DNA from: Phyto melanocephala
Lineage: Eukaryota; Arthropoda; Insecta; Diptera; Rhinophoridae
NCBI GenBank assembly: GCA_941918925.1
Contig: OW799234.1
Coordinates: 73,676,543-73,740,542 of the forward strand
Direction of reading: 5' to 3'
Length of the DNA: 64,000 nucleotides
Shown here: one piece after another, positions 1 through 12,863 of the stretch
How the letters are laid out: each line of letters begins with the position of its first letter
Position numbering within the stretch: the stretch's first letter is position 1
Made by a program: the position numbers and the translations under genes
Notes under the pieces: generated by a model
Seen by the model: only the letters and a program-made list of their open reading frames with translations
Told to the model about the DNA's origin: nothing
Databases searched by the model: none

Positions 1-329
1 AGAATATGAACATGTTGAATTATGAATTGTCATTTGATAGGTGAAATTAAATATTCAACAAAATATGAAAAATGATACTAAGATTCACTAATTCAAATTT
101 CATTCAGTTGTAACATAAATAGGAATTTTAAGTTACATAGTAGTATACCGATAAAGAGTGCTGATGATGAAATCGTAGCTGATTTCGAAAATGCATTCCA
201 CTCGGCTAATATCGGAAATAATTTTTAGAAAGAATATTCCTAAAATGGTTGCAGTTTAATTTAATTTGAATTATAAAATTAAATAAATAAACAAATGAAC
301 TTAAGCCAAAATAAAAAATGGTTCACATT
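1..329. other. AT-rich, no gene seen
   Basis: This stretch is AT-rich with short A and T runs. I see no open reading frame with codon structure, no terminal repeats and no recognisable gene. It leads into the A-rich block of the Helentron-like repeat that follows. Confidence 0.5.
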
Positions 330-812
330 AAAATTTAATTTAAAAAAAATAATAAAAATATAAAAAATAAATTAAAAAAAAAATATAAAAAAAATTTTTT
401 TGGCTCAGCTGGGATTCGATGCCACGTTTTCTCTAACCAGTATACACGTTTGTATGTATGCATGTTGCTGTTGTAATGTTGTTTTTGTGAAAAAAAATCG
501 AGGTGGTCGTGGGTTTGTGCTCATATCTCAGTTGTTTATGTACCGATATTTCTGATTTTCAAAACCGATCTACTTATGAATATTTCTGATATTTTATTAC
601 CTCACCCGGGTCCAAGCGATGTCGGGGGGCTTCAAAAAGTTGATTTCAACATACACACGGACAGACGGACAGACCGACAGAGCTTAATCGACTCCCCTAT
701 TCATAAGCTTTCAGAAAATATATACTTTATGGGGTCGAAAATGAAAATTGTAGAAATTTCACACGGAATGACAAACCTATATATACCCTTTTTCACTGTG
801 TGAAGGGTATAA
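330..812 (-). mobile_element. DINE-1/HINE-like Helentron, copy 1 (truncated)
   Basis: This is the reverse-complement of the 5' part of the main repeat family of the window. Read from 812 downwards it has the ATACCCTT / AAGGGTAT hairpin, the block with the GTCTGTCC-type short tandem repeat (around 655-680) and the block ending near GGCTCAGCTG at 401, then an A/T-rich run. The 3' stem-loop end is missing, so the copy is truncated. It codes for nothing. Confidence 0.8.
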
Positions 813-847
813 AAATCAAGTGCACATTTAGATTCAGCGTCGCAAAT

Positions 848-1808
848 ACACCTAATTCTGTTTTTACATGGTAATTGGTGCCAGGAAAACCCGTGCTAAA
901 AAAACCGTGTAAAAAAAACATTGATCGTATGCAAAATAGGTGATTGGTTCTTTATTTCTAAACCTATCGAAATTAGTGAAAAACAAGTATTTTTTAAGAA
1001 CAACTATTCTGGTACACAAGCATAGTTATCTAGACTTAAAAGTAATGTAAACAAATTTATGTCAAGCTCAAGAACTTAAAACAATGATGTAAAACAGCTA
1101 TGTTGTTATTCAATTTTATTATAAATCCTTTTTTAATTTTTTCTTTCGTAGCATCTCTAGTGTATGATGAAAATTTAAGAGATAGTTTCGTTTCAGAAAC
1201 CACCGATTGCCTAATTGATATTTATTTTTTTTATAATTCTTCTGTCTTCGTTTAAACCGAACATTTTGCCAAGAAATGTTGAGCGTTCTCCATTTCAAAG
1301 GGAATCTAAAATTTCGATTTTGGTTTCCAAAGTAGTGGATTTATGTTTTAGTTTTGTTTTTGAATTTTTCGACATTTTCTTTTAGGGATACATAAAATGT
1401 TTAAAAAAATTAAGAAAAAATATAAACAACTGAATGCATATAAAATATTTTTTGGCTTACCTTTTATCTTAATTCATTAAAATTAAATTAAATGTAGTGT
1501 TGGAAAGTCAAATTTGCCTATAAAAAATTTCTTTAGCAAACACAAATAAATTAGCTTGTATGAACTAAAAGGGAATTCTCCTAGATTTGTGCTATTTACA
1601 ATTGCTTTGGCCAGCAAATTTGCTTGTATCCTCTAAAACGGAATTGCCCTAAATTTGTGATATGAACATATTTCAAAAAAATTTTAAAAAATGTAAGCCC
1701 AAAAGATTTTGAATCGTGCTAAATGAAATAAAATTGTGTAAAAAAATTTAATATGTGTAAAGTTTCAATCCGCGTAAAAATAGACCGTGTAAAAACAGGA
1801 TTAGGTGT
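848..1808. mobile_element. Non-autonomous TIR element, unclassified
   Basis: The ends are inverted repeats of about 25 bp: left end ACACCTAATTCTGTTTTTAC, right end the reverse complement with one or two mismatches (AACACCTAATCCTG read inward from 1808). The interior is AT-rich, has short related internal blocks (1560-1660) and no transposase-like frame. I could not fix a target-site duplication, so the superfamily stays open. Confidence 0.6.
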
Positions 1809-4018
1809 TATCTAAATAACTAAATTCAATTATAAATTTAAAAAATTTTTAAAATTCCTTATATAAATTTTAAACCTATATCCCCAAATAAGTAAAGTAC
1901 GTTGGAACTCAAGAGCCATTTGAGCGATTTTGGCTTATATATTAACACCAAAATATCAGAATGACTTGTATCCGATATGCGAGCTTATCTGCGGCAAATG
2001 GTTTGACATATGGTTTTTAGACCAAAGATTTCGCGACAACTTCAAAGTTTTATATCAATCACTTTCAAGATTTGAAGCTGCTAAAAACTGCTTTATTAAG
2101 CATTGGAAAAAGATGATTCAATAATCTGAAGCCAACAAAAATGTAATTTCTGTGCGGAGCGTGCCGTTAAAGTTGTTCAGGATACTTATCCTTTCTGTTA
2201 ATCTCCTCGAACTTTAAATCTTAAATTTGTATCTTTCAATAATATACTCACAATTTTTCTTGTTGTTGTTATACATAAGTACACTTTACCTTAAGTAATT
2301 TAAAAAATCATAAATTTTTAAATAATTTTTTGTACACCTGTTTAGAAAAACCAATTGATGCGTGAACTTTTTTGAGAAAAAATTACAAAACATTATGATT
2401 TTCATGGTTACTAACTAGAATATGGTTGACCTCATGGTACTATGCCAAAAATTGGTCATACCCCTAATGAACAATACAAAATTTTTATAAAAAATTTTTG
2501 ATAAAAAGCTTTTCCTTTTTCAAAGTGTTTGGAAAAAAATGTTTTATTTTATTTTTTAAAAATTATTTATTTTTAAAACTGTTTTTAATTAAATACAAAT
2601 AAAAAAAACTTTTATAAAATAAAATGTTTGGTAGTTTGTATATAACTTTTTGCCCTTTACTTTGCTTTTAATATTAAACAAAAAGCGCTTTGGCGGCACA
2701 TAAAAACACAAGAATCTGCCGTTTTTTTTTTCTCAAACAAAACAAACAGATACAAACAAAAAAAAAGAAACTTTTGACAATATGCAGCAGCCTTCTCAGA
2801 GTTTAGTGACATCAAACTCTTTTTATGTTGCTGTATTACTTGCAGAGTATCTGGCTGGCTGGTTTGTTGGTTGACTGGCTCAATGGTAGGTTGTTTGGTT
2901 CGTTTGATATTGTATAACTTAACCTAGTTTCAGCGGCACCAATCTCTATAGGAATGTATGGATCGAATGTACGTATTTATGTACTGAAAATGTTAGTGGA
3001 ATATGTGACAATGGTGTCGTCGTTGTCGTTGTCGTTGCCATTCTCAATTCTCTGCTAGTCATAATGAGTATGAATGTTTATGTAACTGTGTAAGCCATTC
3101 GTTTATTGGTATGTGTGTTAGTATGTATGTAGCTGTGTTTTACAAAGACAATTCCTTTTAAACTTGGCATATTATACTTTTGGCATCCGTTATACTTTAA
3201 GAAACCTACAATTACTCTAGCATATTAGGCAGGAATGTAAAACAATGCTCATTTGTAGAAATTTTTAAATTAAAATTGGTAGAGTGCTATTTTAAAATTT
3301 TGCATATTTTTTTTAGAGCTCCCAACTATATAAATACACTTACACAATTAACTAGATATATTTGTGTTTGTATATACATACAAACCTTTGTCTATCATAT
3401 TTAGTACTTATTAGCCAAATCTTTTAAACTTGATTTTACACGTAAGTAGTCATACTTAAACGCTTGCAGTAAGGCAAGCAACCTTAAAAGTTTTGCTTAT
3501 TATACTAAAATTTATTAAAAAAGATTTTTTTTGGATTTTTAAAATGTATACAGATGCAAAAGACTGTTTGCGGCTTTTTAAATTCACAAAGTTAATTGAA
3601 TACTTTTAATTTTTAAGTGTTATGACTAAAAGCTTTACAGTTAAAAAATCGAAACTTACTGAAATAAAAAAAAAAACAAAGTAAAAATCTGATAATAGCC
3701 TTTACATGGATATAGTGACGACATCGTAGCTATGCCTATATTTTAGATTTATTATATCCGATGCTATCTTTGATTTTGAATTTTAACATAATTAAGTTCT
3801 GCTAGACAAACCCTTTCATTTGATACCCAAATTGAGGTTTAGAAAAGAGTTATCCGCATTTGTGCTTAGGGCGCCATATTGAATTTTCACTTTTCATAGT
3901 TTAGTGTATACTGTATTGGTCAAGCCCTTTTATTTTAAACTAATATTGTTGTGGTTGAAGTGGGTACAATTGCAATTACTTTCTTTAGTCCAGAAGCTGA
4001 ACACAGCAACATATGTAT
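1809..4018. other. Gene-poor AT-rich interval
   Basis: No gene is supported here. Short frames at 1930-2124 lack any recognisable motif. Around 2860-2900 there is a TGG/CTGG-rich stretch, and around 3015-3040 a short GTCGTT run. The part at about 3690-3910 looks like a worn repeat fragment, with weak resemblance to sequence near 37720-37860. Confidence 0.4.
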
Positions 4019-4790
4019 TTTTATACCCTTCACACAGTGAAAAAGGGTATATATAGGTTTGTCATTCCGTGTGAAATTTCTACAATTTTCATTTCCGACC
4101 CCATAAAGTATATATTTTCTGAAAGCTTATGAATAGGGGAGTCGATTAAGCTCTGTCAGTCTGTCCGTCTGACCGTGTGTATGTTGAAATCAACTTTTTG
4201 AAGCCCCCAGACATCGCTTGGATCCGGGTGAGGTATTAAAATATCAGAAATATTCGGGAGTAGATCGCTATTCAAAATCAGAAACATCGGTACATAAACA
4301 CCTGAGATATGAGCAAAAACCCACGACCACCTCGATTTTTTTTCACAAAAACAACATTACAACAACAACATACATACATACAAACGTGTATACTGGTTAG
4401 AGTAACCGTGGCATTGAATCCCAGCTGAGCCAAAAAAAATTTTTATTATTTTTTTAAAATTTTTTTTAAATTTTTTTTTAATTTTTTTTTGTTTGTTTTA
4501 TATTTATTATTTATATTTATTATTTTTGCAAAAATTTTTTTTTTAATTTTTTTAAAAATTTTTTTTTTATTTTTTTTTAAATTTTTTTTTATTTTTTTTA
4601 ACATACATACGTAAATTTATAATTTGACAATGGGATGTTTTTATATATGTGTGTTTTTTATATGTTTGTACATACATACGTATTTCATATGGGATGAATG
4701 GTGATACAAACTACTGTTATTGCATGACTACACGTTGTGAAGGGTATATAAGATTCGGCACGGCCGAATATAGCGCTCTTACTTGTTTTT
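4019..4790 (+). mobile_element. DINE-1/HINE-like Helentron, copy 2 (reaches both ends)
   Basis: The element begins with the TATACCCTTC motif, whose reverse complement GAAGGGTATA recurs near the 3' end (4739-4748): the subterminal inverted repeats typical of DINE-1-type elements. It then has a GTCTGTCC-type tandem repeat, a central A/T-rich block, and a 3' stem-loop at 4753-4769 (ATTCGGC, 3-base loop, GCCGAAT) followed by CTTACTTGTTTT. There is no coding capacity. Rolling-circle mobilisation by a Helentron partner is known for the family; here it is inferred. Confidence 0.9.
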
Positions 4791-6410
4791 TTTTTGCTTA
4801 TATCTTAGTTAGTTTCCATAAAGGCTTATATTTTTTTGACTTAAACGTGTTCATAAATTAAAGAGAAACTTAAATAAATTGATGTAATTGAAAGAAATAT
4901 TTATTTTTATAAAATATTTTTGCTTATAACTTTGCCGATTAATGACCGATTTGTACAAGGAGGCATATAATATCCATAAATATTAGCATACGTGTTTATT
5001 AATTATTCTTAATGTTTTAAATACAAAACATTTCTATGTATAGAAAATTTTAAAATAAATTTTAAAAAGATTTTAATACGAACTCAAGCCTGATTAAAAA
5101 TTTAAAAAAAAAATAAACTTTATTTGTTTTGTTGACAAATATCGAATATTTTGATTTTCATATGCAATTTTTAATAAACTACCCAGCTAGCATTTAGTTG
5201 ATTGGTTTTTTAAAAAATCACCTTACCTAGTGTTTTTTGAGTACTTTCGGTGATCAAAAACTGATTAGTCACTTACACGATTAAAAAAGGACTCGAAAAT
5301 GATTCGCGTTAATGATTAAAAAGAGTTTGATTTTTAATACAATAACAAACTGTATTGCAATTGCAAATCGATCAACTAGGCGTTTAAAACGTGAGCTTTT
5401 TAACCGTTATTTATTATCATATTTTACACATCTGGAAGATTTAAAATCGATTGATCAAAAACAGATCATGCAGGTGTGTAAAATATGCCTATTTTTTGAA
5501 TTTTGTGATCATTATAGATGATGAAACAAACACTGCTTGTTATGTTACTTTTTTCTTATATATTACGGGAAAATGTTTGCGTATTCTTAAGTAAATATCA
5601 AGAAGTTAAATTTTTGTTCATTTATAAAAGTAATATCGAGGTGTACACATCGTTTAATTGTGAAATGTTATAATAACCCTGTAATTTTTATGTTGTGAGA
5701 ATGTTTAAAGATGGACTTAAATTTTTGTTTTAACAACTATTTTCGATTAAAAAATTAATTTTCTTTTAAATAAACTTTGATGTATTATGTGTATACATCA
5801 TATTAATATGAATTAAATATATTTTTATTTAATGTTACCCCAGGTTTATATGGACGTGATTTTAAAAATCGACTCGATTTTGTTTATTCTACTATCACTA
5901 CGCGGTTAAGGTACATATAATGAACAAAATCAAGTCCTTTTTAGAAATTACGTCAGTGTGAACGTAGGATTAAGAAAATTTACTGAAAAAACAATAGAAA
6001 AAGATTCGAATCCGATTAGCAATACGACTGATAAATGATTCGAAAAACAATCATAAATGACTTTAAAAACACTACTAAAAAATAAGAAAACGACTAAAAA
6101 ATTACTCAAAAAAAGACTCGTGGACGATTAGAAATATGACTGATAAATGACTCGAAAAAGACTCACAAATTAAGTGAAATCAGACTGATAAATGACTAGA
6201 AAACGAATCAAATAAGGCTATAATAAAAAAAAATAAAAGGGATCGAAAATTACACTTAACTAACTAAAAAAATGAATCATAAATAAAATATCAAAAAGAG
6301 TCGCGGCCAGGGACATTTTTCTCCCGAACAAAGTATCATTTACGATCAGAAAATGAGCTCATATTCTGCATTTTTAATCGCGCAAAGGAGTTGAAAAAGA
6401 CTCGAATTTA
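4791..6410. repeat. Degenerate repeat rich in GACTCGAAAA / GACTGATAAATGA motifs
   Basis: Much of 5265-6330 is made of dispersed variants of two short motifs, GACTCGAAAA and GACTGATAAATGA, on one strand. I see no terminal repeats and no convincing coding frame; the short frame at 5312-5521 is inside this repeat-like sequence. It is best read as a worn transposon or degenerate satellite. Confidence 0.4.
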
Positions 6411-6569
6411 CCGCCTGTTCAACGATGTCGAAAGAAAATCCAAGCGAAATTTCATTCGTACAAATATATTGAAAACAACAACAAAAAGTAAAAATTTGTT
6501 TTTGTTTTTAACGTATTTGTACGAATAAAATTTCGCTTGGGTTTTCTTTCGACATCGTTGAACAGGCAG
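6411..6569. repeat. Long inverted repeat (about 58-bp arms)
   Basis: The arm at about 6411-6468 (starting CCGCCTGTTCAACGATGTCG) is nearly perfectly complementary to the arm at about 6511-6569 (ending GAACAGGCAGT), with about 42 bases between. Transcribed, it would form a long hairpin. No target-site duplication was found, so a foldback or MITE origin is only a guess. Confidence 0.75.
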
Positions 6570-7364
6570 TTCAAAATTTACTGGCTGGATACATATGAAT
6601 GTATATGTGTGTGTGTGTGTCCAAGAAATTAAATAATGTTTGCAAGCAGTTTTAAGTTGAAAAAGTTCAACATTACCAAGTAAAACGTTCTTATTTGTTA
6701 TCACTTCCCTTTGATATTAAAAAATTTTTTTTCCGTAATTCAGTGCCATTTTGAAACCTTATTTGATGTGATAAAAAGTGATAAAAATCTTTTATTTCTG
6801 TTTTTAGTTTTATTGTTTATTTTTATTCTAATCGAAATTGTAAGATTGCGTGTGCAATTTTTGTATTTTTTTAAATTAGTTTTTATTATTTAGTTTTTCT
6901 TCTCTCTAATGTTTCTACACTTATTCGCACATTTTAATTACTGATTCTTTCATTTCGTTGCGACACGTACATTAAAAGATGGTTATATGTTCATCTTTAC
7001 TTGAATATAAACATATACTCGTATGTTTGTATGTACCCTGAAGGAAACCAAAACACTTTACTTTTGTCGACTATTTGGTGGTGATTGTCAACTAAAAGTC
7101 TTCACCTATCAGTTTTCTCGCCTTATTTGTTACAAGTGAGAAAATCTAGGAGAAAATTCCAAAAGTGTAGACAAGAATTTTTTAAATAAACAGGCGAATC
7201 CCCGATTCCAATGTCTCCATATTGTCTCATAAGAACTAACTAGTCTATAGTTGTAAGATTACGAGTGCATTCGCAATGATAAATGTCTGTAGTCAGCGAC
7301 ATAGTCAATGGTAAATCAGTACAGTTTTACTGTTGACATTCTTGTAGTGTATGTATGTGTGTAT
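6570..7364. other. Intergenic, no gene seen
   Basis: AT-rich sequence with a short GT run near 6606-6620. The frames here (for example 6711-6893) are low-complexity and hydrophobic by base composition. I see no gene. The last bases hold the left copy of the 8-bp duplication that flanks the next element. Confidence 0.4.
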
Positions 7365-9083
7365 TACGGATGCCAATCCTGAAATCCCGGGATTTTTAAA
7401 ATAAATCCCGGGAAATCCCATTTTTTCCTAATATTAATTATTCGTTTAAATAAAGTTTTCCGATTATTTATTTGTTAAACTAAATGGGTTAATCAAATTA
7501 TAAAAAGCACAACTCTTTACATTTACTTGATGTGAACACTATTAAAAATCGTTCATGTAGACACATATGGTTGCAAGATACGGTTAAAGTAGACGCCGAT
7601 GTTTTTAACGATGTAACCTTTAATTGATAAGAATAAAAAAGTCTGTGACGGCAGTAATTTGCATTCAACTTATAGAGCAATGTTTAAGTGACCGTCTAGT
7701 GAAATAGAAGCTTCACAACAGATGGAGCTTCTACAATGCTAAAAATCGCAAAAACTATTGCTCCTAAGCAGCAGCTATGTTTCGCAAATAGAACTCATCT
7801 GGCAATTATTGATGTTTTTTACAAAACTTTTAGTTGTGCAAGTGAAAATTAAGCATCTTTATCAGATGATGACATACAAAAAAAAAACACGATTTCATTG
7901 AGTTTTGGGTTAGTGAAACAAATAGCGATCTCACTGATAAATTGCACACTAAACCACTTATTGAAGTCAGAAAAACTTCAAAAATGTTTCGAATATTGGC
8001 AACTAAAAAATGAGTTTTTGCAAAAATATGTTATTGATGAACTAGAAAAATAACTGAAACTTAATCTAGACTGCAAAACAAGATGGAACACACTTTTTGA
8101 TATGTTCCAACGGTTTTGTGAGTTGGAAATATCAATTAAAAAAGCGTCCATAAAATTAAAACTACCACAAATGAGTGATTACGAATGTGCCCTACTTAAA
8201 CGATTAAAAGTTATTTTTAACCCAGTAAAGGTAACACTTGAAGCCCTTTGCCACAGTGAAATGAATCTATAAAAAGCCAATGCTGCCCTCTAATTAATGC
8301 TCAAAGAAATTTCTAAAATGAATCGCAACTTAAGTGGTGAATTGAGAAAAGCTCTTTTTAAAGAAATACAAGAATCAAGAACAACTTACTCAACGCTTTT
8401 AAACTTTTTAAAGAATCCGAAATTAAAATATGATTTTGATAACAATTTTAAAATGTGTCGTATTAGAAATGAATTAGAAAGTTAATAACCCAATTTCAAA
8501 GCAGTGAAACTTCCAGCAGTTTGTCTGCCGAAATTCTGATCCGGATTTATCGCTGTTTGAAGAAAATACTGTCGATTCGAATTTTTCTATAGTAAAAAAA
8601 AAATTAAATATAACGATCGAGAGGTGCAAAAGTCCTACAAAAGTTATGATATGGATGCTTATATTGAAAAAAATAGATATTTTTATTTCTGGGGGCAAGA
8701 GAAGGTGTATCTGCAGACTGCATATAACAACTTATTAACTTTATTACCTGCAAGATTTGAGTGCGAACGCTGTTTTTCAACAGCTGCATATAAAGGTAAC
8801 CAAATCAGATCAAAATTTCTGATGCAATTTTAAATGCCTTAATTATTCTAAAACACTTTTTTTTCCTTTTTATTATACATATATTAAATATGTATATGAA
8901 TTACGGTTTTACTTAAATTCTATGAACTTTTTAATTTAATTATTTTGTTAAAAAAAATATATTTTAAATTATTGGAATAAATTGTGTTTTTAATGCATAC
9001 ATACATATAAATAATAAATCCTGAAATCCCGAAACCCCAAAAAATCCCGGGATTCGCAAAATCAGTCACGTTTAGCATCCCTA
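7365..9083 (+). mobile_element. hAT transposon with decayed transposase
   Basis: The terminal inverted repeats are TACGGATGC (7365) and TAGGGATGC read inward from 9083, each followed by a CCCGGGA-containing subterminal block. The element is flanked by an exact 8-bp direct repeat, GTGTGTAT, at 7357-7364 and 9084-9091, the hAT hallmark. The interior holds remains of a transposase. A second member of the same TIR family lies at 50092-51906. Confidence 0.9.
7690..8833 (+). pseudogene. hAT transposase relic
   Basis: The coding remains are split by several stops and frameshifts. Around 8072-8126 the translation includes T-R-W-N-T-L-F-D-M, matching the conserved RW motif of hAT transposases. Around 8297-8485 one open frame remains. 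The last frame, 8624-8833, ends with E-C-E-R-C-F-S-T-A-A, which corresponds to the C-terminal dimerisation region (the E-R-x-F-S-x-A-G block of the family). With no intact frame it cannot make an active enzyme. Confidence 0.8.
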
Positions 9084-9838
9084 GTGTGTATGTATGTGTA
9101 TTTATATGTTTGTATGCAAGTGATTGAGAAGATAATTTATCTTTTCTTTAAGATTTTTAATTACGTGTGGAATGTATTGTAAATATTTAATTCAATCTAA
9201 GACATTTTAATAAATATTTTATCATTATTTCAATTTAGTTTTGCCTTAAGTTTAACAGTAAATAATTGGATAACAAATCTCATCATGTATACATACCTAT
9301 GGACGTACGTATGAATTAATGGATGTATGTACATACATCTGTGTAAATTAAAAAAACAATAAAAAAACATTAATTAAGTGGCTAACAATGATGTTCATAT
9401 TTTAAAATGTATTAACTTTTTTCCTTTATATTAATAGGCAAATCGATTTCATATAACACAGTTTACGCTGACCTTATACAACCGATTTTTATTAAAAAAT
9501 ATACCATTTAAAAGGGGTTTTCTTGCATATGTGCAAAATCTATAGGTATTCTATTAAAAATGGTTCACTGTTTTACGAGTTAAGTTGCTACTAACACACA
9601 AGCAAACAACGTGTATGTAAAAAACCAAAAATATACAAAGTTATTCATGTTGATACAAATTGTTTTTGTAAACAATGCTTTTGCAACACTTCAAAGAGAT
9701 CAAAAACCGGTAAGAAGGCTAAAAATTAAGAAGAAAACGATCAGAAAGCACCAACCATATTGTAAATAGACATTAGATACAATTTTATTAAACTTTTAAT
9801 TGAAAGTAATTAACAATTCACATAAACAAATCTACACA
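9084..9838. other. Intergenic, no gene seen
   Basis: AT-rich sequence with TATGTATG/ACATAC-type short repeats near 9285-9340. No coding frame or terminal repeat is supported. Confidence 0.4.
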
Positions 9839-10217
9839 TCTATACACATATAGAAAAGTGAAACTCTGTGTGTGTGTGTTAGCTATAGACTCCGAAACTG
9901 TAAAACCGATCGGACTTAAACTTTGGCAAGTTGTTGTACACATACCAGGGAGTGTTTACGGGTGGAAAAAAGTGGGCGGGGCTACGCCCATAAAAAATTA
10001 GTTATCATTTTTAGCTACTTGCACTTGACCGATTTTTCTGAAACTTTGCACACATTTTGAGTTGTCATGACTTTACAATTTCGTGATTAGAAAAGTGGGC
10101 AGTGCCTATTGGAAAATTTTTTAAATTTTTAGCTTTTTGCACTTAATATTAAATTTAAATTCCGAATGCATTTTTTTTTTATTAAGGGGCGTAGCAACGC
10201 GCGCCGAGCTTTTCTAG
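9839..10217 (+). mobile_element. Helitron, non-autonomous, 2 internal repeat units
   Basis: It starts with TC (after an A at 9838) and ends with CTAG (10214-10217, before a T), as canonical Helitrons do. A GC-rich hairpin-forming block (GGGGCGTAGCAACGCGCGCC) lies just before the end. Near the 5' end are AAAGTGAAACTCTGTG and a short GT run. Internally, a roughly 120-bp unit with a GTGGGC core appears twice. There is no coding sequence. Related copies are at 20874, 31467 and 32350. Confidence 0.85.
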
Positions 10218-12051
10218 TTATAATAAAAGACATAAGCAATTATGTGTGCACACTGAAAGACTCCCTTAGTTGAAAGAATTTTTCAACCTGTTACGAAAGG
10301 CTATTTCTGGAAGTTATTGTTTTTATATGTTTTTTTTCGCTATGACGAGAAATATTTTTTTAGTGACAGCAATGCTTTTGAAGAGTCTTTTATTCGTCTC
10401 AACCATTTTTTATAATATTGGATTTGTCTCTTAAACGTTTTTAAAAAAGGATTTTATATTTATATCTTTTCTTAACGTTGGCTTATTTCTTTCAACTAAA
10501 CTGGGGTTCGTTTTTTTTTCAAAATAATATTTTTTTTTCAAAATAATATTTTTTTTATTTGAAAACATTTTACCCACCGTTGCCACATGCAAGTGCAAGT
10601 AAAAAAAAAAACAATACACTAACACATTTCTACTAACACAACCACACTTTGGCAACCTGCGACTCAGCTTGCGAAGATCTTTTTAAGCAAGTAAAATTTT
10701 AACAGTTACGGCAAGTAAAGTGACAAGCAGAAAAACAGTGATGTCTAATACTGAGTTTTTTGTTAACTCACTAATACATCGTACAATTGTGGTAAATAAT
10801 TCAGCTAATTTTTTGAATAAATATCTATATATGTATATGAAGAATATTAAGAAAGATTATAAATATGCATTTAAAATGTAAGTTTTAATATAAATATAAA
10901 TTTTTAATAAAAAAAATTATATTAAAAAGTCACATGTCTAAAGGTAACGTTCAATAGTGGCTATTGACAACACTTAATTACCAATTGAAGCAGCACCATT
11001 TGTTTTAAATTTGTTTGAAGTTTATTTGTTGAAATTTCAGAAATGAACTTGCACTGTGCTGTGTAGCCACTCAAAAAATTTTTGTGTTTTTTTTTTGCAT
11101 TTCTCCTGATTTTTGTTAGTAATACGTATACACTACTTGCAAGTAAATACTTGCTTGTGGTAACGTAGGGTTAGGCTTATTGAAGGCTTATTTGACAAAT
11201 TTCTCTACAACATCTGTCAAATAATAAACCTGAAATATTTTTTATGAATACAGTCCTGTAAATTTTGTTATTGAATCTGAAACTTAATTTTCTTTGCATT
11301 ATCAAACTTATTATGATATACACGCAAAAAATTCTGTTGTATTACTACTACACAAGCTGTGCTGGTTCCACTGTTGTTGTTGTTAGCACATCCATAATTG
11401 CTATGATCAACCCTGTTCTAGAAACTTCAATAACGATAATATTAATATGTTTATGTTTAAAGCGGTGTATTATAGTGGTTATAATCTACGAAAACACTAG
11501 TATGTTCTTAATTCAAAATACCTGAATCACTTTGTACATAATGAAAAAATTTTAACCCATATTCGCACGTGAAGTCACCAAAATTAATTGACAAAATAGG
11601 TAACCCCAAATGTTCCAGAGGTACTTCAGGAAACATACCAGAAATATATGACTCTTTTTTAACTATTATCGTCAACATTTTTATAATCGAAAAATTTAAA
11701 CTTTTTAAAATAAAATTAAGCCAAACTTGTTATTTTTATTTATATTTATTTATTTATTTATTAATACTCGGCTTATAAAAAAATAAAAAACAAATGCTGA
11801 TCCCTTTGCTATCTATTTGTTACATTGTTATATTTTCGTAAAACATTTTATTTGTTGTTAAATAATTACACTCTCATATTCATAAACAGTTTTTAAATTT
11901 ACAACACATTTGTAATAAAAAATTTATTTTTTTTAAACCTCTAATAAATACACAAATTATTATTATTATTATGAGAAGTTATAATTTATGCAAATGCCTC
12001 ACGCTCGAACGAGTAGCTGTAATTTGAGGTAATTGTGTAAAATTTAAATAA
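10218..12051. other. Gene-poor interval before the GPI-tail gene
   Basis: The interval is AT-rich, with T-rich runs at 10500-10560 and several short frames without motifs. The part closest to 12052 is presumably the 3' flank of the minus-strand gene that ends there. I see no transposon ends. Confidence 0.35.
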
Positions 12052-12863
12052 TTAAAACAAACGCACAAATACAGTGATTAATAGAAGGAAACCTAAACTT
12101 CTTGCGATTAAACTATTGCCTGCATTTGACTTCTTTTTATTATCGCCGTAAAAACCGGTCTTTTTGGACAATACTATAACCTGTGATGGTTCTAAGGGTG
12201 TAGGAACTAATGGTAAAGCTGGTTGTGCTACAGTATTAACTATACTCGGTTGATTAACAACAGGCACTTCTATATGTTGTTGAGGTGTTTGAGGATTGGT
12301 TGGTAGGGGAGCGGAGGGCGGTAAGGGCGCCAAGGGTGGTGAGTGAACTGGTTCTGGATTTGCTGGTAAAAATGCCGAATCATTAGATGCTTTTGGACTA
12401 GGAATATCATTGATTGGTACAGCAGGTTGTACAGGAACTGGTACTGGCATAATGGGTACATTTGGTACAACAGGTTGAGCCGGTTGTGCAGCTGGTACTT
12501 GTTGCACGTTTGTTGGAGCAAGCACATTTTGTGGACATACCAACTGCTCTGTTTCGACATATCTCGTAGTATCATGTGCATCCGGTTCTTTAATGGTTTT
12601 TTTATAACAACCATTGGGTAAAGTTTCACCTATCTCTATAACAGTAGCTGGTCTGGATGGAGGGGCAGGATTAGGAATAGCTACGGGGTTGGGAATCGCT
12701 ACTGGATTAGGATTTGCCACTGGATTGGGAACAACAACATTAGAAGCACCAGCATTTGGATCAGCTATATGATAAATGTGATGAATTTCTGTAGGACCAT
12801 TTGGACGCGTTAAAATATGACCCAATGCAGCACCAGCAAGGCCACCAGCTAAAATTCCGGCAC
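12052..12863 (-). CDS. Proline-rich protein with GPI-anchor-like tail (main exon)
   Basis: I do not recognise this gene. The exon reads on the minus strand from a likely splice acceptor (TTTTAG, intron side 12864-12868) to a stop at 12052, about 270 residues. It opens with a Gly/Ala-rich hydrophobic stretch (A-G-I-L-A-G-G-L-A-G-A-A-L-G-H), then tandem N-P-V-A-x-P repeats, two cysteines in N-G-C-Y-K-K and E-Q-L-V-C-P, and a long Pro/Val/Gln-rich linker. The end is V-I-V-L-S-K-K-T-G-F-Y, a small-residue S-N-A-G site and a hydrophobic tail, as in GPI-anchored proteins. A possible 33-nt upstream exon (12960-12992, coding L-P-I-N-N-I-N-D-D-L) with a GTAATAAG donor would join in frame; the signal-peptide exon was not found. 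Cell-surface location is inferred. A damaged paralogue lies at 25832-26471. Confidence 0.75.

Noticed and set aside
11265..11778. Two frames of 86 and 69 codons
   Set aside because: Hydrophobic composition expected from AT-rich DNA, with no motif or splice support.
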